Shown in pieces: positions 16,131-23,484 of a DNA stretch of 64,000 bases (positions within the stretch are counted from its first letter, which is position 1; each line of letters opens with the position of its first letter). The notes under the pieces are model-generated. The model saw only the letters and a list, made by a program, of their open reading frames with translations, made no database searches and was not told the origin of the DNA. A program made the position numbers and the translations under genes. Location of the stretch: the NCBI GenBank assembly GCA_900545005.1, contig UQXO01000007.1, positions 11,250 to 75,249 of the forward strand, given 5' to 3'. Source of the DNA: an uncultured Mycoplasmatota bacterium. GTDB lineage: Bacteria; Bacillota_I; Bacilli_A; RF39; UBA660.

Positions 16131-16553
16131 ATGAAAGGTTTTGTTTTAGATTATACAAACGAAAATGAGTATCACAAACTAGAAAGAGCATTAAAAAAAT
16201 ATAATATGCTTGCTTATAAAAAATTAAATTTTGAATATTATCCTGATTTGAGAGATGGTAAATTTGTTGGTGAATTAGTTTCTCAAAATAAGAGTAAACA
16301 CACTAAGACTTATGAGTTGAAATTACCTAGTGATAGAAAATTTGCTCAAATTCATGGTGATGTCAAATTGCACTATGTAGTGTATGAACAGGAAGAAATG
16401 GTTATGTTGGATACTATTACACCATCAGATATTTTACTTGAAGGTCATCAATCAGAACTTGCAACTTATAAAGGTGTTATGATATCTAAAGAAAATGCTT
16501 CAAAAGACATGTTTAAAATTGATTTATTAAATATGTTACAAAATAATAAGTAG
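16131..16553 (+). CDS. Hypothetical protein, 140 aa, from a very strong promoter
   Basis: I do not recognise it. Soluble, charged, with alternating Lys and Glu/Asp residues, no signal peptide, no cysteines in motifs. The predicted transcript start (about 16104) excludes the upstream TTG/ATG options. AGGGGG (16118-16123) is seven bases from ATG 16131, so I start there; ATG 16125 is too close. It is a single-gene unit, bounded by the consensus promoter and a terminator at 16545. The promoter strength suggests an abundant protein. Function unknown. Confidence 0.75.
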   Translation: MKGFVLDYTNENEYHKLERALKKYNMLAYKKLNFEYYPDLRDGKFVGELVSQNKSKHTKTYELKLPSDRKFAQIHGDVKLHYVVYEQEEMVMLDTITPSDILLEGHQSELATYKGVMISKENASKDMFKIDLLNMLQNNK

Positions 16554-16570
16554 TGATGCTTATTTTTTTT
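16545..16570 (+). terminator. Terminator
   Basis: AATAAG, eight-base loop, CTTATT and an uninterrupted T run. It includes the stop codon of the preceding gene. Confidence 0.85.
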
Positions 16571-16589
16571 GTTTTTTGCTATAAATTTC

Positions 16590-16618
16590 TTGCAAGTCTA
16601 AAAGATTTATGGTATATT
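16590..16618 (+). promoter_or_regulatory. Promoter of tRNA pair, TTGCAA-17-TATATT
   Basis: TTGCAA (16590-16595), 17-base spacer, TATATT (16613-16618). Start expected near 16625, before the first tRNA at 16643. Confidence 0.75.
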
Positions 16619-16642
16619 TAATTAGTCGAAAGAAGTATTGAT

Positions 16643-16719
16643 GGACCCTTAGCTCAATCGGTTAGAGCAATCGGCTCATAACCGATGGGTTGTAGGTTCG
16701 AGTCCTACAGGGTCCACCA
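16643..16719 (+). tRNA. tRNA with CAT anticodon, probably tRNA-Ile2 (lysidine type)
   Basis: A complete 77-base cloverleaf including encoded CCA. Acceptor GGACCCT pairs with AGGGTCC; the anticodon loop reads CTCATAA. G1-C72 pairing excludes initiator tRNA. The body resembles the Ile(CAT) tRNAs of Bacillus and Mycoplasma (GGACC.TTAGCTCA, GGCTCATAACC) more than elongator Met, which normally has GGTTCATACCC in these groups. If Ile2, TilS would convert C34 to lysidine. Confidence 0.85.
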
Positions 16720-16731
16720 TTATAAATATTT

Positions 16732-16816
16732 GCGGGTATGGCGGAATTGGTAGACGCACTAGACTTAGGATCTAGCGGAGAGATCCATGGGGGTTCAAGT
16801 CCCTTTACCCGCACCA
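16732..16816 (+). tRNA. tRNA-Leu (TAG)
   Basis: An 85-base class II tRNA with long variable arm and encoded CCA. Acceptor GCGGGTA/TACCCGC; anticodon stem CTAGA/TCTAG with loop CTTAGGA, anticodon TAG. Cotranscribed with the preceding tRNA, 12 bases apart. Confidence 0.95.
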
Positions 16817-16827
16817 ATTAAGATATT

Positions 16828-16857
16828 AAAGTCTCAAGTAATTGAGGCTTTTTTCTT
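16828..16857 (+). terminator. Terminator of the tRNA pair
   Basis: AAAGTCTCAA, loop GTAA, TTGAGGCTTT (one G-T pair), then T-rich tail. Confidence 0.88.
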
Positions 16858-16935
16858 TATTAAAATGATTTTAAAAAAATTATTTAACATAAAATGTCAA
16901 GTTTGGAAATATTTTGGAATTATTTGTAAAAAAGA

Positions 16936-16965
16936 TTGAAAAAATCTTTGAACTTATGGTACTAT
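16936..16965 (+). promoter_or_regulatory. Possible promoter TTGAAA-18-TACTAT
   Basis: TTGAAA (16936-16941), 18-base spacer, TACTAT (16960-16965), with an alternative TATAAT overlapping it downstream. It would give a leader of about ten bases. Confidence 0.5.
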
Positions 16966-16982
16966 TATAATAGGTGATAGAT

Positions 16983-17513
16983 ATGAATATAGTGATTATA
17001 GTAGCAAAGAATTTATTAGAATATTTTAATTCTTTGAATGCTTATGATATGATATTTATGGGTGCAAATATTGTCTTAATGTTACTGATTGCTACTTTTA
17101 TATATGTCTTAAAGATTAAAGATAATTCTGTAGTTAAAGAAGAAGTATTAACTGATACTAAAGATAGTGATATTTCTTTAGAGGCTTTAACTACTAAGTT
17201 ACAAAATAATCCTCTTGTAAGAGAAGATTTAACTCCTTTTGAATCGGAAGAAGAGACTAAAGCTATTATTAGTTATGATGAACTTATAAAGACTCAAAGT
17301 ATTCCCGTCTTAAAATATAAAAACGAAGAAGAAATTAATGGCCTTTTAGTAAAAGCTATTGATGTTAATAATCTAATTGAAACGATGGATCCTAAGCCTA
17401 TTAGTCATCCCGTTACTTATAATGCTATGAAGAAAACTCATCGTGCTATTAGTGCTTTAAAAGAAGAAGAACTAGTTATTACTCTAAGAAAATTAGACAG
17501 TATTGATAAGTAG
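16983..17513 (+). CDS. Membrane-anchored hypothetical protein, 176 aa
   Basis: I do not recognise it. A hydrophobic segment (about residues 20-44, including MGANIVLMLLIATFIYVLKI) anchors the protein. The remaining 130 residues are acidic and soluble (DTKDSD, FESEEETK), probably cytoplasmic, with a conserved-looking ISHPVTYNAMKKTHRAISALKEEELV end. The start is ATG 16983 behind AGGTGAT; the upstream GTG 16974 is inside that site. Single-gene unit with its own terminator. Confidence 0.72.
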   Translation: MNIVIIVAKNLLEYFNSLNAYDMIFMGANIVLMLLIATFIYVLKIKDNSVVKEEVLTDTKDSDISLEALTTKLQNNPLVREDLTPFESEEETKAIISYDELIKTQSIPVLKYKNEEEINGLLVKAIDVNNLIETMDPKPISHPVTYNAMKKTHRAISALKEEELVITLRKLDSIDK

Positions 17514-17533
17514 ATAATTCTACTTATTTTTTT
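17506..17533 (+). terminator. Terminator
   Basis: ATAAGTAG, ATAATT loop, CTACTTAT, T run. The stop codon is in the left arm. Confidence 0.88.
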
Positions 17534-17619
17534 ATGTCTTTGGAAACTAAAATTCTAAGGATAGACCGTGAAGAAATGTCTTATCATTAAATTATAAAAA
17601 AATACTGATATTATCAGTA

Positions 17620-18069
17620 TCATTTGAACTTTTTAATATCAGTTCTAGAAGCCATATAATCCATAGAAATATTATAGACTTTACAAATACAATAAAGATT
17701 TGTAGTAGAGATTAAATTATAACCCGTTTCATAATGGCTATAAGTAGTCTGTGATAGACCACAACTACTGGCAAATTTTTCTTGAGATAAGCCTAGTTCT
17801 TTACGAGTTTTCTTAAGATTTCTACTAATCGCACTTTTAGAAATTCTATTCTGAAGTTTAGAAGGATAGTTCTTTTTACTAAGACCAACGGCATAGTCTA
17901 GCGAATAATTATATTTTTCACAGAACTCCATTAACTTTTCTAATGGAATAGGATCATTAGCTGTTTCCCAACCAGATACGGTTTTCCGACTTACCCCTAA
18001 AATGTTACCTAGTTGTGCTTGGGTCATCCCTAATTTTTCTCGACACCATTTCAAATTATTACCTAACAT
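17620..18069 (-). CDS. XRE-family regulator with two HTH domains (copy 1)
   Basis: 149-residue DNA-binding protein with two consecutive helix-turn-helix domains: residues about 5-60 (MTQAQLGNILGVSRKTVSGWE) and about 82-140 (LSQEKFASSCGLSQTTYSHYE). Each is the Cro/CI (XRE) type and each is followed by an NxSLDY or NISMDY segment. Start at ATG 18069 behind GGTGAT. It is a tandem paralogue of the next gene on the same strand, so the pair arose by duplication. No effector domain is visible. Target unknown. Confidence 0.82.
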   Translation of the reverse strand: MLGNNLKWCREKLGMTQAQLGNILGVSRKTVSGWETANDPIPLEKLMEFCEKYNYSLDYAVGLSKKNYPSKLQNRISKSAISRNLKKTRKELGLSQEKFASSCGLSQTTYSHYETGYNLISTTNLYCICKVYNISMDYMASRTDIKKFK

Positions 18070-18165
18070 ATTAAATATCACCAGACACATTTTCTCAAAT
18101 AATTAGAAACTTTTAAAGATATATCTGGACAATATATTAAAAATCAAAAGATATTTATTAGTAAC

Positions 18166-18612
18166 TTATTTACAAAACATATTATTAGTGCGGTTAACTA
18201 TATAATCCATAGAAATATTATAAGTTTTACATAAGTAATAAAGATTAGTAGTAGTTATTAAGTATTTACCAGTCTCATAACCACTATAAGTAGTCTGAGG
18301 AAGTTTACACTCATCAGAAAGCACTTGTTGGGAGATATTACGACTCTTACGAAACTTCTTTAGATTTTTACTTATTAAAGCTCGGTTGATTTTAAAGGGA
18401 CCGTAATGCTTATTTTTTCTTGTTAAACCACAGACGAAATCTAAGGAATAATTATATTCACTACAAAACTTAGCTAGCTTGGAAAGTGGAATAGAAGAAT
18501 TAGCATTTTCCCAAGCTCGAATAGAGGCATCACTAACTTCAAAAAACTTTCCTAATTGTTCTTGCGTAAGCTCTAATTCCTCCCTACAATATCTTAAATT
18601 ATTGTCAAACAT
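18166..18612 (-). CDS. XRE-family regulator with two HTH domains (copy 2)
   Basis: 148 residues with the same two-HTH layout as copy 1: LTQEQLGKFFEVSDASIRAWE near the N-terminus and ISQQVLSDECKLPQTTYSGYE in the second half, with matching NYSLDF and NISMDY segments and the conserved TTNLY stretch. Start at ATG 18612 behind GGTGAT. It lies about 100 bases upstream of copy 1 in the direction of transcription, and divergent from the small HTH-membrane gene at 18717. The recognition helices differ between the copies, which suggests different operators. Confidence 0.82.
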   Translation of the reverse strand: MFDNNLRYCREELELTQEQLGKFFEVSDASIRAWENANSSIPLSKLAKFCSEYNYSLDFVCGLTRKNKHYGPFKINRALISKNLKKFRKSRNISQQVLSDECKLPQTTYSGYETGKYLITTTNLYYLCKTYNISMDYIVNRTNNMFCK

Positions 18613-18685
18613 TCTAATCACCAAGACAATTGTGCCATTAAAATAGTGAATATCTTGTAAAACCGAAGACTATCCGTTAAAAATA

Positions 18686-18694
18686 TGATATACT
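18686..18694 (+). promoter_or_regulatory. Extended -10 promoter TGA-TATACT
   Basis: TG one base before TATACT (18689-18694), about 23 bases before the next gene. The -35 is weak. Confidence 0.5.
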
Positions 18695-18716
18695 TTAATT
18701 TAGAAGGAGAGTTTAT

Positions 18717-19049
18717 ATGAAGAAAGAAAGAATTAGTAGATTTATGTTAGACAAAATGCGGGAAAACAAAATAACAGACCGTGATTTAGCTATGGCTATA
18801 AGTGTTCCGGACTTTGTTATTAGTCTCTATTTAAAAGGAATAATAATGCCTAATATCTATGATTTAGAGTTGATTGCTTTTAAGTTAAATGTGAGTTTAA
18901 ATGAACTTTTAGGAGGTTCAGAAGCTGATAAAGGTGATGATGATATGATTTATTATTATGCCTTAAAATCGCGAAAGAGAATAATTACGGCCATAATTAT
19001 ATATATTGTTCTTTTAATAGCAGCAATTATTGTAGCAATTATTGTATAA
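18717..19049 (+). CDS. Membrane-tethered HTH protein, 110 aa
   Basis: N-terminal XRE-type helix-turn-helix (about 8-65: KITDRDLAMAISVPDFVISLYLKG) and one C-terminal transmembrane helix (about 88-110: IITAIIIYIVLLIAAIIVAIIV) ending at the last residue. Membrane-bound one-component regulators have this form; here the C-terminal tail would barely leave the bilayer. The binding site GGAGA is good. The gene ends 39 bases before sigG, and a sporulation-type promoter for sigG overlaps its end. Confidence 0.75.
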   Translation: MKKERISRFMLDKMRENKITDRDLAMAISVPDFVISLYLKGIIMPNIYDLELIAFKLNVSLNELLGGSEADKGDDDMIYYYALKSRKRIITAIIIYIVLLIAAIIVAIIV

Positions 19050-19073
19050 ATACGAAGAAAATTGTCCATAATC
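19044..19073 (+). promoter_or_regulatory. Possible sigma-G/sigma-F-type promoter of sigG
   Basis: GTATA (19044-19048), exactly 18 bases, CATAATC (19067-19073). This fits the sigma-G consensus GMATR-N18-CATNMTA with two mismatches. In Bacillus sigG is transcribed by sigma-F and sigma-G, so such a site is expected here. Confidence 0.45.
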
Positions 19074-19088
19074 TTCTTAGGTGATAAG

Positions 19089-19865
19089 ATGGGAAGATAC
19101 AAAGTAGATATTGCAGGCATTAAGACTAGTGATTTAAAAGTTATCAGTAACGAAGAGATGAAAAATCTGTTTATTAAGATGCAAGCGGGAGACGCTTTAG
19201 CTAAAGAGACTATTATTAATGGTAATTTAAGACTAGTTTTATCTTTAGTACAACGTTTTGATAAGGGTAAATATAATGTTGATGACTTATTTCAGATTGG
19301 TTGTGTTGGGTTAATTAAAGCAGTTGATAATTTTGATTTAAATTATAACTGTCTTTTTTCGACTTATGCCGTTCCTTTGATAATGGGGGAAATTAGAAGA
19401 TTTATTAGAGATAATACTTCTTTAAGAATTAGTCGGAAAATTAAAGATAATGCTTATCGAATTTTAAAATATAAAGAAGAGTATATTAAAGAATATGATA
19501 AAGAACCATCTTGGGAAGAGATTGGTGCTGCTTTAGAGATTAGTTTATATGATATTAAAGATGCGATGGACAGTTTAGTAAATCCGGTAAGTATTTTTGA
19601 GCCTATTTATAATGATGGTGGGGATACGATTTATCTTTGCGATAAATTGTCGGATACAAGAAATGAAAGAACGGATAAAGAGCTTTTGCTTACTTTGAAG
19701 AAGGCTATTTTAGGGTTAAAAAAAAGAGAACAGATTGTTCTTGAAGATCGATATGTGATGGGACACACCCAAGAAGAGATAGCGGCATCCTTAAATATTA
19801 GTCAAGCTCAGGTATCAAGAATTGAAAAGAGTGCTATTAGCACTCTTCGCCGAATTCTTAAATAA
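19089..19865 (+). CDS. sigG: Late forespore sigma factor SigG
   Basis: RNA polymerase sigma factor that switches on late forespore genes. The N-terminus RYKVDIAGIKTSDLKVISNEEM is the conserved SigG start. Region 2 reads NGNLRLVLSLVQRF, DLFQIGCVGLIKAVDNFD and STYAVPLIMGEIRRFIRD. The SigG/SigF hallmark NPVSIFEPIYNDGGD is in region 3. Region 4 carries ISQAQVSRIEKSA. I use ATG 19089 behind AGGTGA, giving 258 residues; the upstream in-frame TTG 19062 lacks a site. As in Bacillus, ylmC, lspA and rluD follow, though an opposite-strand gene is inserted between. Confidence 0.93.
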   Translation: MGRYKVDIAGIKTSDLKVISNEEMKNLFIKMQAGDALAKETIINGNLRLVLSLVQRFDKGKYNVDDLFQIGCVGLIKAVDNFDLNYNCLFSTYAVPLIMGEIRRFIRDNTSLRISRKIKDNAYRILKYKEEYIKEYDKEPSWEEIGAALEISLYDIKDAMDSLVNPVSIFEPIYNDGGDTIYLCDKLSDTRNERTDKELLLTLKKAILGLKKREQIVLEDRYVMGHTQEEIAASLNISQAQVSRIEKSAISTLRRILK

Positions 19866-20249
19866 CTATTTAGTTTTCTTATTTATTTCGTTTAAATTTA
19901 GATAAATCTTGTAGATAATCATAAGACTTTCAAAGGCCATTCTTAAAATTATATTACCTAAGACTAAAAGTAATAAGAAGAAAAGAAATGAAGTACCTAT
20001 GTAACCAAAAGCACTAATAGTTAGATATAAACTACTAAAGATATAAGTAATCTTTAAAATAGGTTCCATAAAGAAATTATTAAAGTGTAAATAATCATAT
20101 AATCTTTTTAAGGGATTACTATAAGAAGCTTTGTTACGTTTATCCATAAATACGAAGTAAATAATGATGGTAGCAGCTAGAGCAATAATAAATGCTATTA
20201 ATTTAAAATTGTAAACATTACTAGTTTTATATAGTTCGTAATCGTACAT
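19866..20249 (-). CDS. Small membrane protein, DUF4282-like
   Basis: 127 residues with three hydrophobic segments: about 14-33, and two in the region 65-115, the second rich in Leu and Phe. The end RMAFESLMIIYKIYLNLNEINKK resembles DUF4282 proteins, which I offer only as a weak comparison. Start at ATG 20249 behind AAAGGA. Its stop codon touches the sigG stop with no gap. It interrupts the sigG-ylmC order found in Bacillus. Confidence 0.65.
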   Translation of the reverse strand: MYDYELYKTSNVYNFKLIAFIIALAATIIIYFVFMDKRNKASYSNPLKRLYDYLHFNNFFMEPILKITYIFSSLYLTISAFGYIGTSFLFFLLLLVLGNIILRMAFESLMIIYKIYLNLNEINKKTK

Positions 20250-20321
20250 AATAATCGTCCTTTCCAAGGTTATTTTAGCAAAAAATAATTGTTCATGCAA
20301 TATAATTAAATAGGTGATATT

Positions 20322-20552
20322 ATGCGTTTATCAGATTTACAAAGTAAAGATATTGTTAATATTAATGATGGAAAGAAAATTGGGCGAATTATTGATGCTA
20401 GTATTAATGATACAGGGATGATTGAATACCTAAGTATTGAAAGATTTCGCGGGATAAATGGGCTTTTTAATAAAGATAATGAGACTACCATTACTTTTAA
20501 ACAGATAAAAAGAATAGGCGAAGATGTTATTTTAGTTGATATTGTGGTATAA
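20322..20552 (+). CDS. YlmC/YmxH-family PRC-barrel sporulation protein
   Basis: 76-residue PRC-barrel protein. MRLSDLQSKDIVNINDGKKIG is the family opening (Sxxx.KeVINi.dG..lG), followed by GRIIDASIND and a C-terminal IKRIGEDVILVD. In Bacillus the homologue lies just downstream of sigG, and this position is kept. Exact role in sporulation unknown. Binding site AGGTGAT. A TATAAT at 20301-20306 gives a short leader. The final codons overlap the lspA promoter -10. Confidence 0.85.
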   Translation: MRLSDLQSKDIVNINDGKKIGRIIDASINDTGMIEYLSIERFRGINGLFNKDNETTITFKQIKRIGEDVILVDIVV

Positions 20553-20553
20553 T
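20545..20553 (+). promoter_or_regulatory. Extended -10 (TGG-TATAAT) before lspA
   Basis: Located at the ylmC stop. It puts the transcript start near 20560, just before the lspA start codon chosen below. Confidence 0.5.
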
Positions 20554-20568
20554 ACCTATGTGATTTTG

Positions 20569-21021
20569 ATGGAAATAAGTGTAATTATAAGTATTATTTT
20601 AGTTATTATTGATCAATTGATTAAGTTTTTAATTGCTAAGAATGTTATGTTTATAGAAGTAATTCCCCATATTTTTAATATTCATAGAGTCTATAATTAT
20701 GGGGTAGCCTTTAGTTTTTTAGAAAATAAACTATATTTAGTCCTTGGTATTAGTATGGTTTTAATCTTTTTTCTTTTTAATATGCATAAAGATTTACCTA
20801 AGACTAAAAAATATGATATATTATTTGGAGTTATCTATGGAGGTATTTTTGGTAATTTAATAGATAGAGTTATTCATGGTTATGTTATTGATTACTTAGA
20901 AGTGTTTATTTTTAAGTATAGTTTTCCCATCTTTAATTTAGCTGATATATGTATAACTTTAGGAATTTTAATATTACTTGTAAGTATGATGGGGGATAGA
21001 AATGATAGTAGAAGTAAATGA
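20569..21021 (+). CDS. lspA: Lipoprotein signal peptidase (signal peptidase II)
   Basis: Membrane aspartyl protease that removes signal peptides from prolipoproteins. Four transmembrane helices are visible. The signatures are VYNYGVAFSFL, GGIFGNLIDRVIHGYVIDYL and FNLADICITLG, with the catalytic aspartates in NLID and NLAD. I start at ATG 20569 (150 residues), because upstream candidates precede the -10 and lie inside ylmC. The binding site is weak. It overlaps rluD by 20 bases, the common lspA-rluD coupling. Confidence 0.93.
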   Translation: MEISVIISIILVIIDQLIKFLIAKNVMFIEVIPHIFNIHRVYNYGVAFSFLENKLYLVLGISMVLIFFLFNMHKDLPKTKKYDILFGVIYGGIFGNLIDRVIHGYVIDYLEVFIFKYSFPIFNLADICITLGILILLVSMMGDRNDSRSK

Positions 21022-21892
21022 TATAAGAATAGATAAATATGTAACAGAACATACTAATTATTCCAGAAATTTGGTTTTAAATCTTCTTAAGAGTGGGAAT
21101 ATTTTAGTTAATGATAAAATTGTTAAACCTAGTTATAAAGTACATTCTAAAGATATAATAACTATTAAGGATGTAAAGAGACCTACGGATGAGATTATTC
21201 CTTGGGATTATCCTTTAGATATTGTTTATGAAGATGATGATATTATTATAGTTAATAAACCTTCGGGAATGGTTGTGCATCCTGGAGCTGGGAATAAAGA
21301 TCATACTCTTGTTAATGCCCTAAAGTATCATACAGATAAACTTTCTGATATTAATGGGATTGAAAGACTAGGGATAGTTCATCGGATTGATAAAGATACT
21401 TCGGGACTTATTATTGTGGCTAAGACTAATAAAGCTCATGAAATCTTAGGCGAGTATTTTAAGAATCATAGTATTAAAAGAGAATATATTGCTCTTTTAT
21501 GTGGGGTTTTACCTCATGATACGGCTACAATTGATGCTCCCATTGGAAGAGATGAGAAAAATAGACTTAGAATGACAGTTACTCCTAATAATAGTAAAAG
21601 GGCCATTACTCATTTACAAGTATTAAAAAGATATAAAGACTATACCCTAGTAAAAGCTAGATTAGAAACAGGAAGAACTCATCAGATTAGGGTTCATACT
21701 AAGTATATTGGGTATCCGGTTTATAATGATCCTGTATATGCTTCTAAGAGTGAGGGTGATTTTGGCCAGTTTTTACATTCTTATAGTATGGAATTTATTC
21801 ATCCCCTTACGAAAAAAAAGATGTATTTTAAAAGAGAAGTTCCTAAATACTTTAAAGATTTTTTAGATAAGTTAGAAAAGGAAGAATTATAA
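21002..21892 (+). CDS. rluD: 23S rRNA pseudouridine synthase, RluD family
   Basis: Isomerises specific uridines of 23S rRNA (1911/1915/1917 in E. coli) to pseudouridine. N-terminal S4 domain (about 12-75). The catalytic motif HRIDKDTSGL has Asp130. GRTHQIRVH is near residue 225. 296 residues, full length. The binding site GGGGGAT lies inside lspA and the two genes overlap. Its end overlaps the convergent membrane gene by six bases. Could equally be called RluA-family YlyB. Confidence 0.93.
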   Translation: MIVEVNDIRIDKYVTEHTNYSRNLVLNLLKSGNILVNDKIVKPSYKVHSKDIITIKDVKRPTDEIIPWDYPLDIVYEDDDIIIVNKPSGMVVHPGAGNKDHTLVNALKYHTDKLSDINGIERLGIVHRIDKDTSGLIIVAKTNKAHEILGEYFKNHSIKREYIALLCGVLPHDTATIDAPIGRDEKNRLRMTVTPNNSKRAITHLQVLKRYKDYTLVKARLETGRTHQIRVHTKYIGYPVYNDPVYASKSEGDFGQFLHSYSMEFIHPLTKKKMYFKREVPKYFKDFLDKLEKEEL

Positions 21893-22210
21893 CTTAAAGA
21901 TGAGGATATTAAGAAAATAAAAGTTAAAAAGAAGATAAGGAATACTAAGAAGAAAGTGTTTTAAAGATATTTTTTTAAGTTCTAAAGACATACAAATACT
22001 ATTGATAAGGGTAAGAAAAGTAAATATTAAAGATAAGTAATAATCACTAAAATAGTAGTAAAATAAAAGAATACTAATTAAGAGAATAGAATTACTTAGA
22101 ATAAAATAAGCCGTATCATTGGTAAATAAATTATAATAAAGAATACTAATTAATGAAAAATTAAGAAGAGCAAAAGAAATTATAAAAAAAGAAATAGTAA
22201 TAGTGGTCAT
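21887..22210 (-). CDS. Small hydrophobic membrane protein, 107 aa
   Basis: I do not recognise it. Four hydrophobic stretches span nearly the whole chain, which is rich in Leu, Ile, Phe, Ser and Tyr. One short charged segment (ELKKISLKH) lies near residue 76. The binding site AAAGGAG is excellent and seven bases from ATG 22210, which supports a real gene. It is convergent with rluD and divergent from the rhomboid gene. Confidence 0.65.
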   Translation of the reverse strand: MTTITISFFIISFALLNFSLISILYYNLFTNDTAYFILSNSILLISILLFYYYFSDYYLSLIFTFLTLINSICMSLELKKISLKHFLLSIPYLLFNFYFLNILIFKL

Positions 22211-22265
22211 AAAATCTCCTTTACTAATTCTATGAAGTATAATAAAATAATAGAAGGTGGTTACA

Positions 22266-23390
22266 TTGAGTACAATTAGTATGGATAAAAAAGATGAAAT
22301 TGTTATGAGATTAGTACATTTTTTAGTTACTAAAGAAAATTATACTCCTATAGTTGTTAATGGGGTAAAGAATGAAGTATGGTTAGAAAATGTCGAAGGA
22401 CCATATAAAATCATTAGAATTAATTCTAATTATATTCATAATAAAGAACAATATAATTTTGATATTTATAAGACTAGTAATGTGGCTAAACAGATAAAGA
22501 AGAAGACTTTGTCTTGGAAGGTTAATGTCTTAAATATTTTTTTAGATTTAAATGATAGTGTTAAATTAAATAGTTTTAGTAATATTGATAATATTAGAGT
22601 AAGTGATACAAAGGACTTAGTCCATAATAATATTGTTGTCGATGCGTTTCCTAATATTGAAAAAGATATAATTAATACGGAAGATGAGGTTGACTTAATA
22701 GTTAATGTTACTAATGATATAAATAGTAAGACGGCTAAAGAAAATAAAAAGTATGAAGAAGTATTTAGACCTAAAAAAATTATTATTACTTATGCTTTGA
22801 TTGCTATTTGTACACTGATTTATATTTTACAAATTATCTTTCCTGCAATTAATACTTTATTTGCCGTTAATGGAACCTTAGTAAGACAAGGACAAGTATA
22901 TCGTTTAGTAACGGGAATCTTCTTACATGGTTCGATTTGGCACTTATTATGTAATATGTATTCATTATATGTTATTGGGTGTGCAACGGAGAATTATTTT
23001 GGGAAAAGAAAGTTTATTCTTATCTACTTAGCTAGTGGCATTATTGGTTCTATGTTTTCTTGTATCTTTAATACCGGTTGGTCGCTAGGAGCTAGTGGGG
23101 CCATCTTTGGCCTTATGGGAGCGTTATGTTATTTTGGTTATTATTATCGTCTTTATATGGGTAAAGCCCTATATAATGATATAATTCCGGTTATTATCCT
23201 AAATCTAGGACTTAGTTTAGTTCTTTCTAATATTGATTTTTATGCTCATATAGGAGGGCTAATTGGGGGAGTCTTTATAACTATGGGTCTTGGTATTAAG
23301 AATAAAACGGATAGACAAAGTAGTATTAATGGTTGGATTACTTTTAGTATCTTAGTATTATTTCTAATATATATGTTGTTTTTTAGATAG
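22266..23390 (+). CDS. Rhomboid intramembrane serine protease (GluP/YqgP-like)
   Basis: About 374 residues. A cytoplasmic N-terminal domain (1-170) resembling that of Bacillus GluP/YqgP precedes the rhomboid core with six or more transmembrane helices. The motifs are FLHGSIWHLLCNMYSLYVIG, GASGAIFGLMGA with nucleophile Ser277, and YAHIGGLIGG with His328. Substrates unknown; GluP relatives act in membrane-protein turnover. I start at TTG 22266, five bases behind AAGGTGG. The upstream GTG 22257 is part of that site. A TATAAT lies at 22238-22243. Confidence 0.9.
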   Translation: MSTISMDKKDEIVMRLVHFLVTKENYTPIVVNGVKNEVWLENVEGPYKIIRINSNYIHNKEQYNFDIYKTSNVAKQIKKKTLSWKVNVLNIFLDLNDSVKLNSFSNIDNIRVSDTKDLVHNNIVVDAFPNIEKDIINTEDEVDLIVNVTNDINSKTAKENKKYEEVFRPKKIIITYALIAICTLIYILQIIFPAINTLFAVNGTLVRQGQVYRLVTGIFLHGSIWHLLCNMYSLYVIGCATENYFGKRKFILIYLASGIIGSMFSCIFNTGWSLGASGAIFGLMGALCYFGYYYRLYMGKALYNDIIPVIILNLGLSLVLSNIDFYAHIGGLIGGVFITMGLGIKNKTDRQSSINGWITFSILVLFLIYMLFFR

Positions 23391-23416
23391 CTATATTTCA
23401 TAATATAGTTTTTTTC
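23391..23416 (+). terminator. Terminator after rhomboid gene
   Basis: CTATATT, TCAT loop, AATATAG and seven T residues. Confidence 0.85.
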
Positions 23417-23484
23417 TTTTTCTAAGATATATTCTAGTAAGTTTTAATTAATTTTGATATGATAATAAAGAAGAAGTGATTGTG

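Noticed and set aside
16643..16719. Initiator tRNA-Met
   Set aside because: The first acceptor pair is G-C and the anticodon stem lacks the GGG/CCC pairs of initiators; the body resembles Ile2.
20306..20491. Minus-strand frame over ylmC
   Set aside because: Fully inside the ylmC gene on the other strand, no binding site, no family resemblance.
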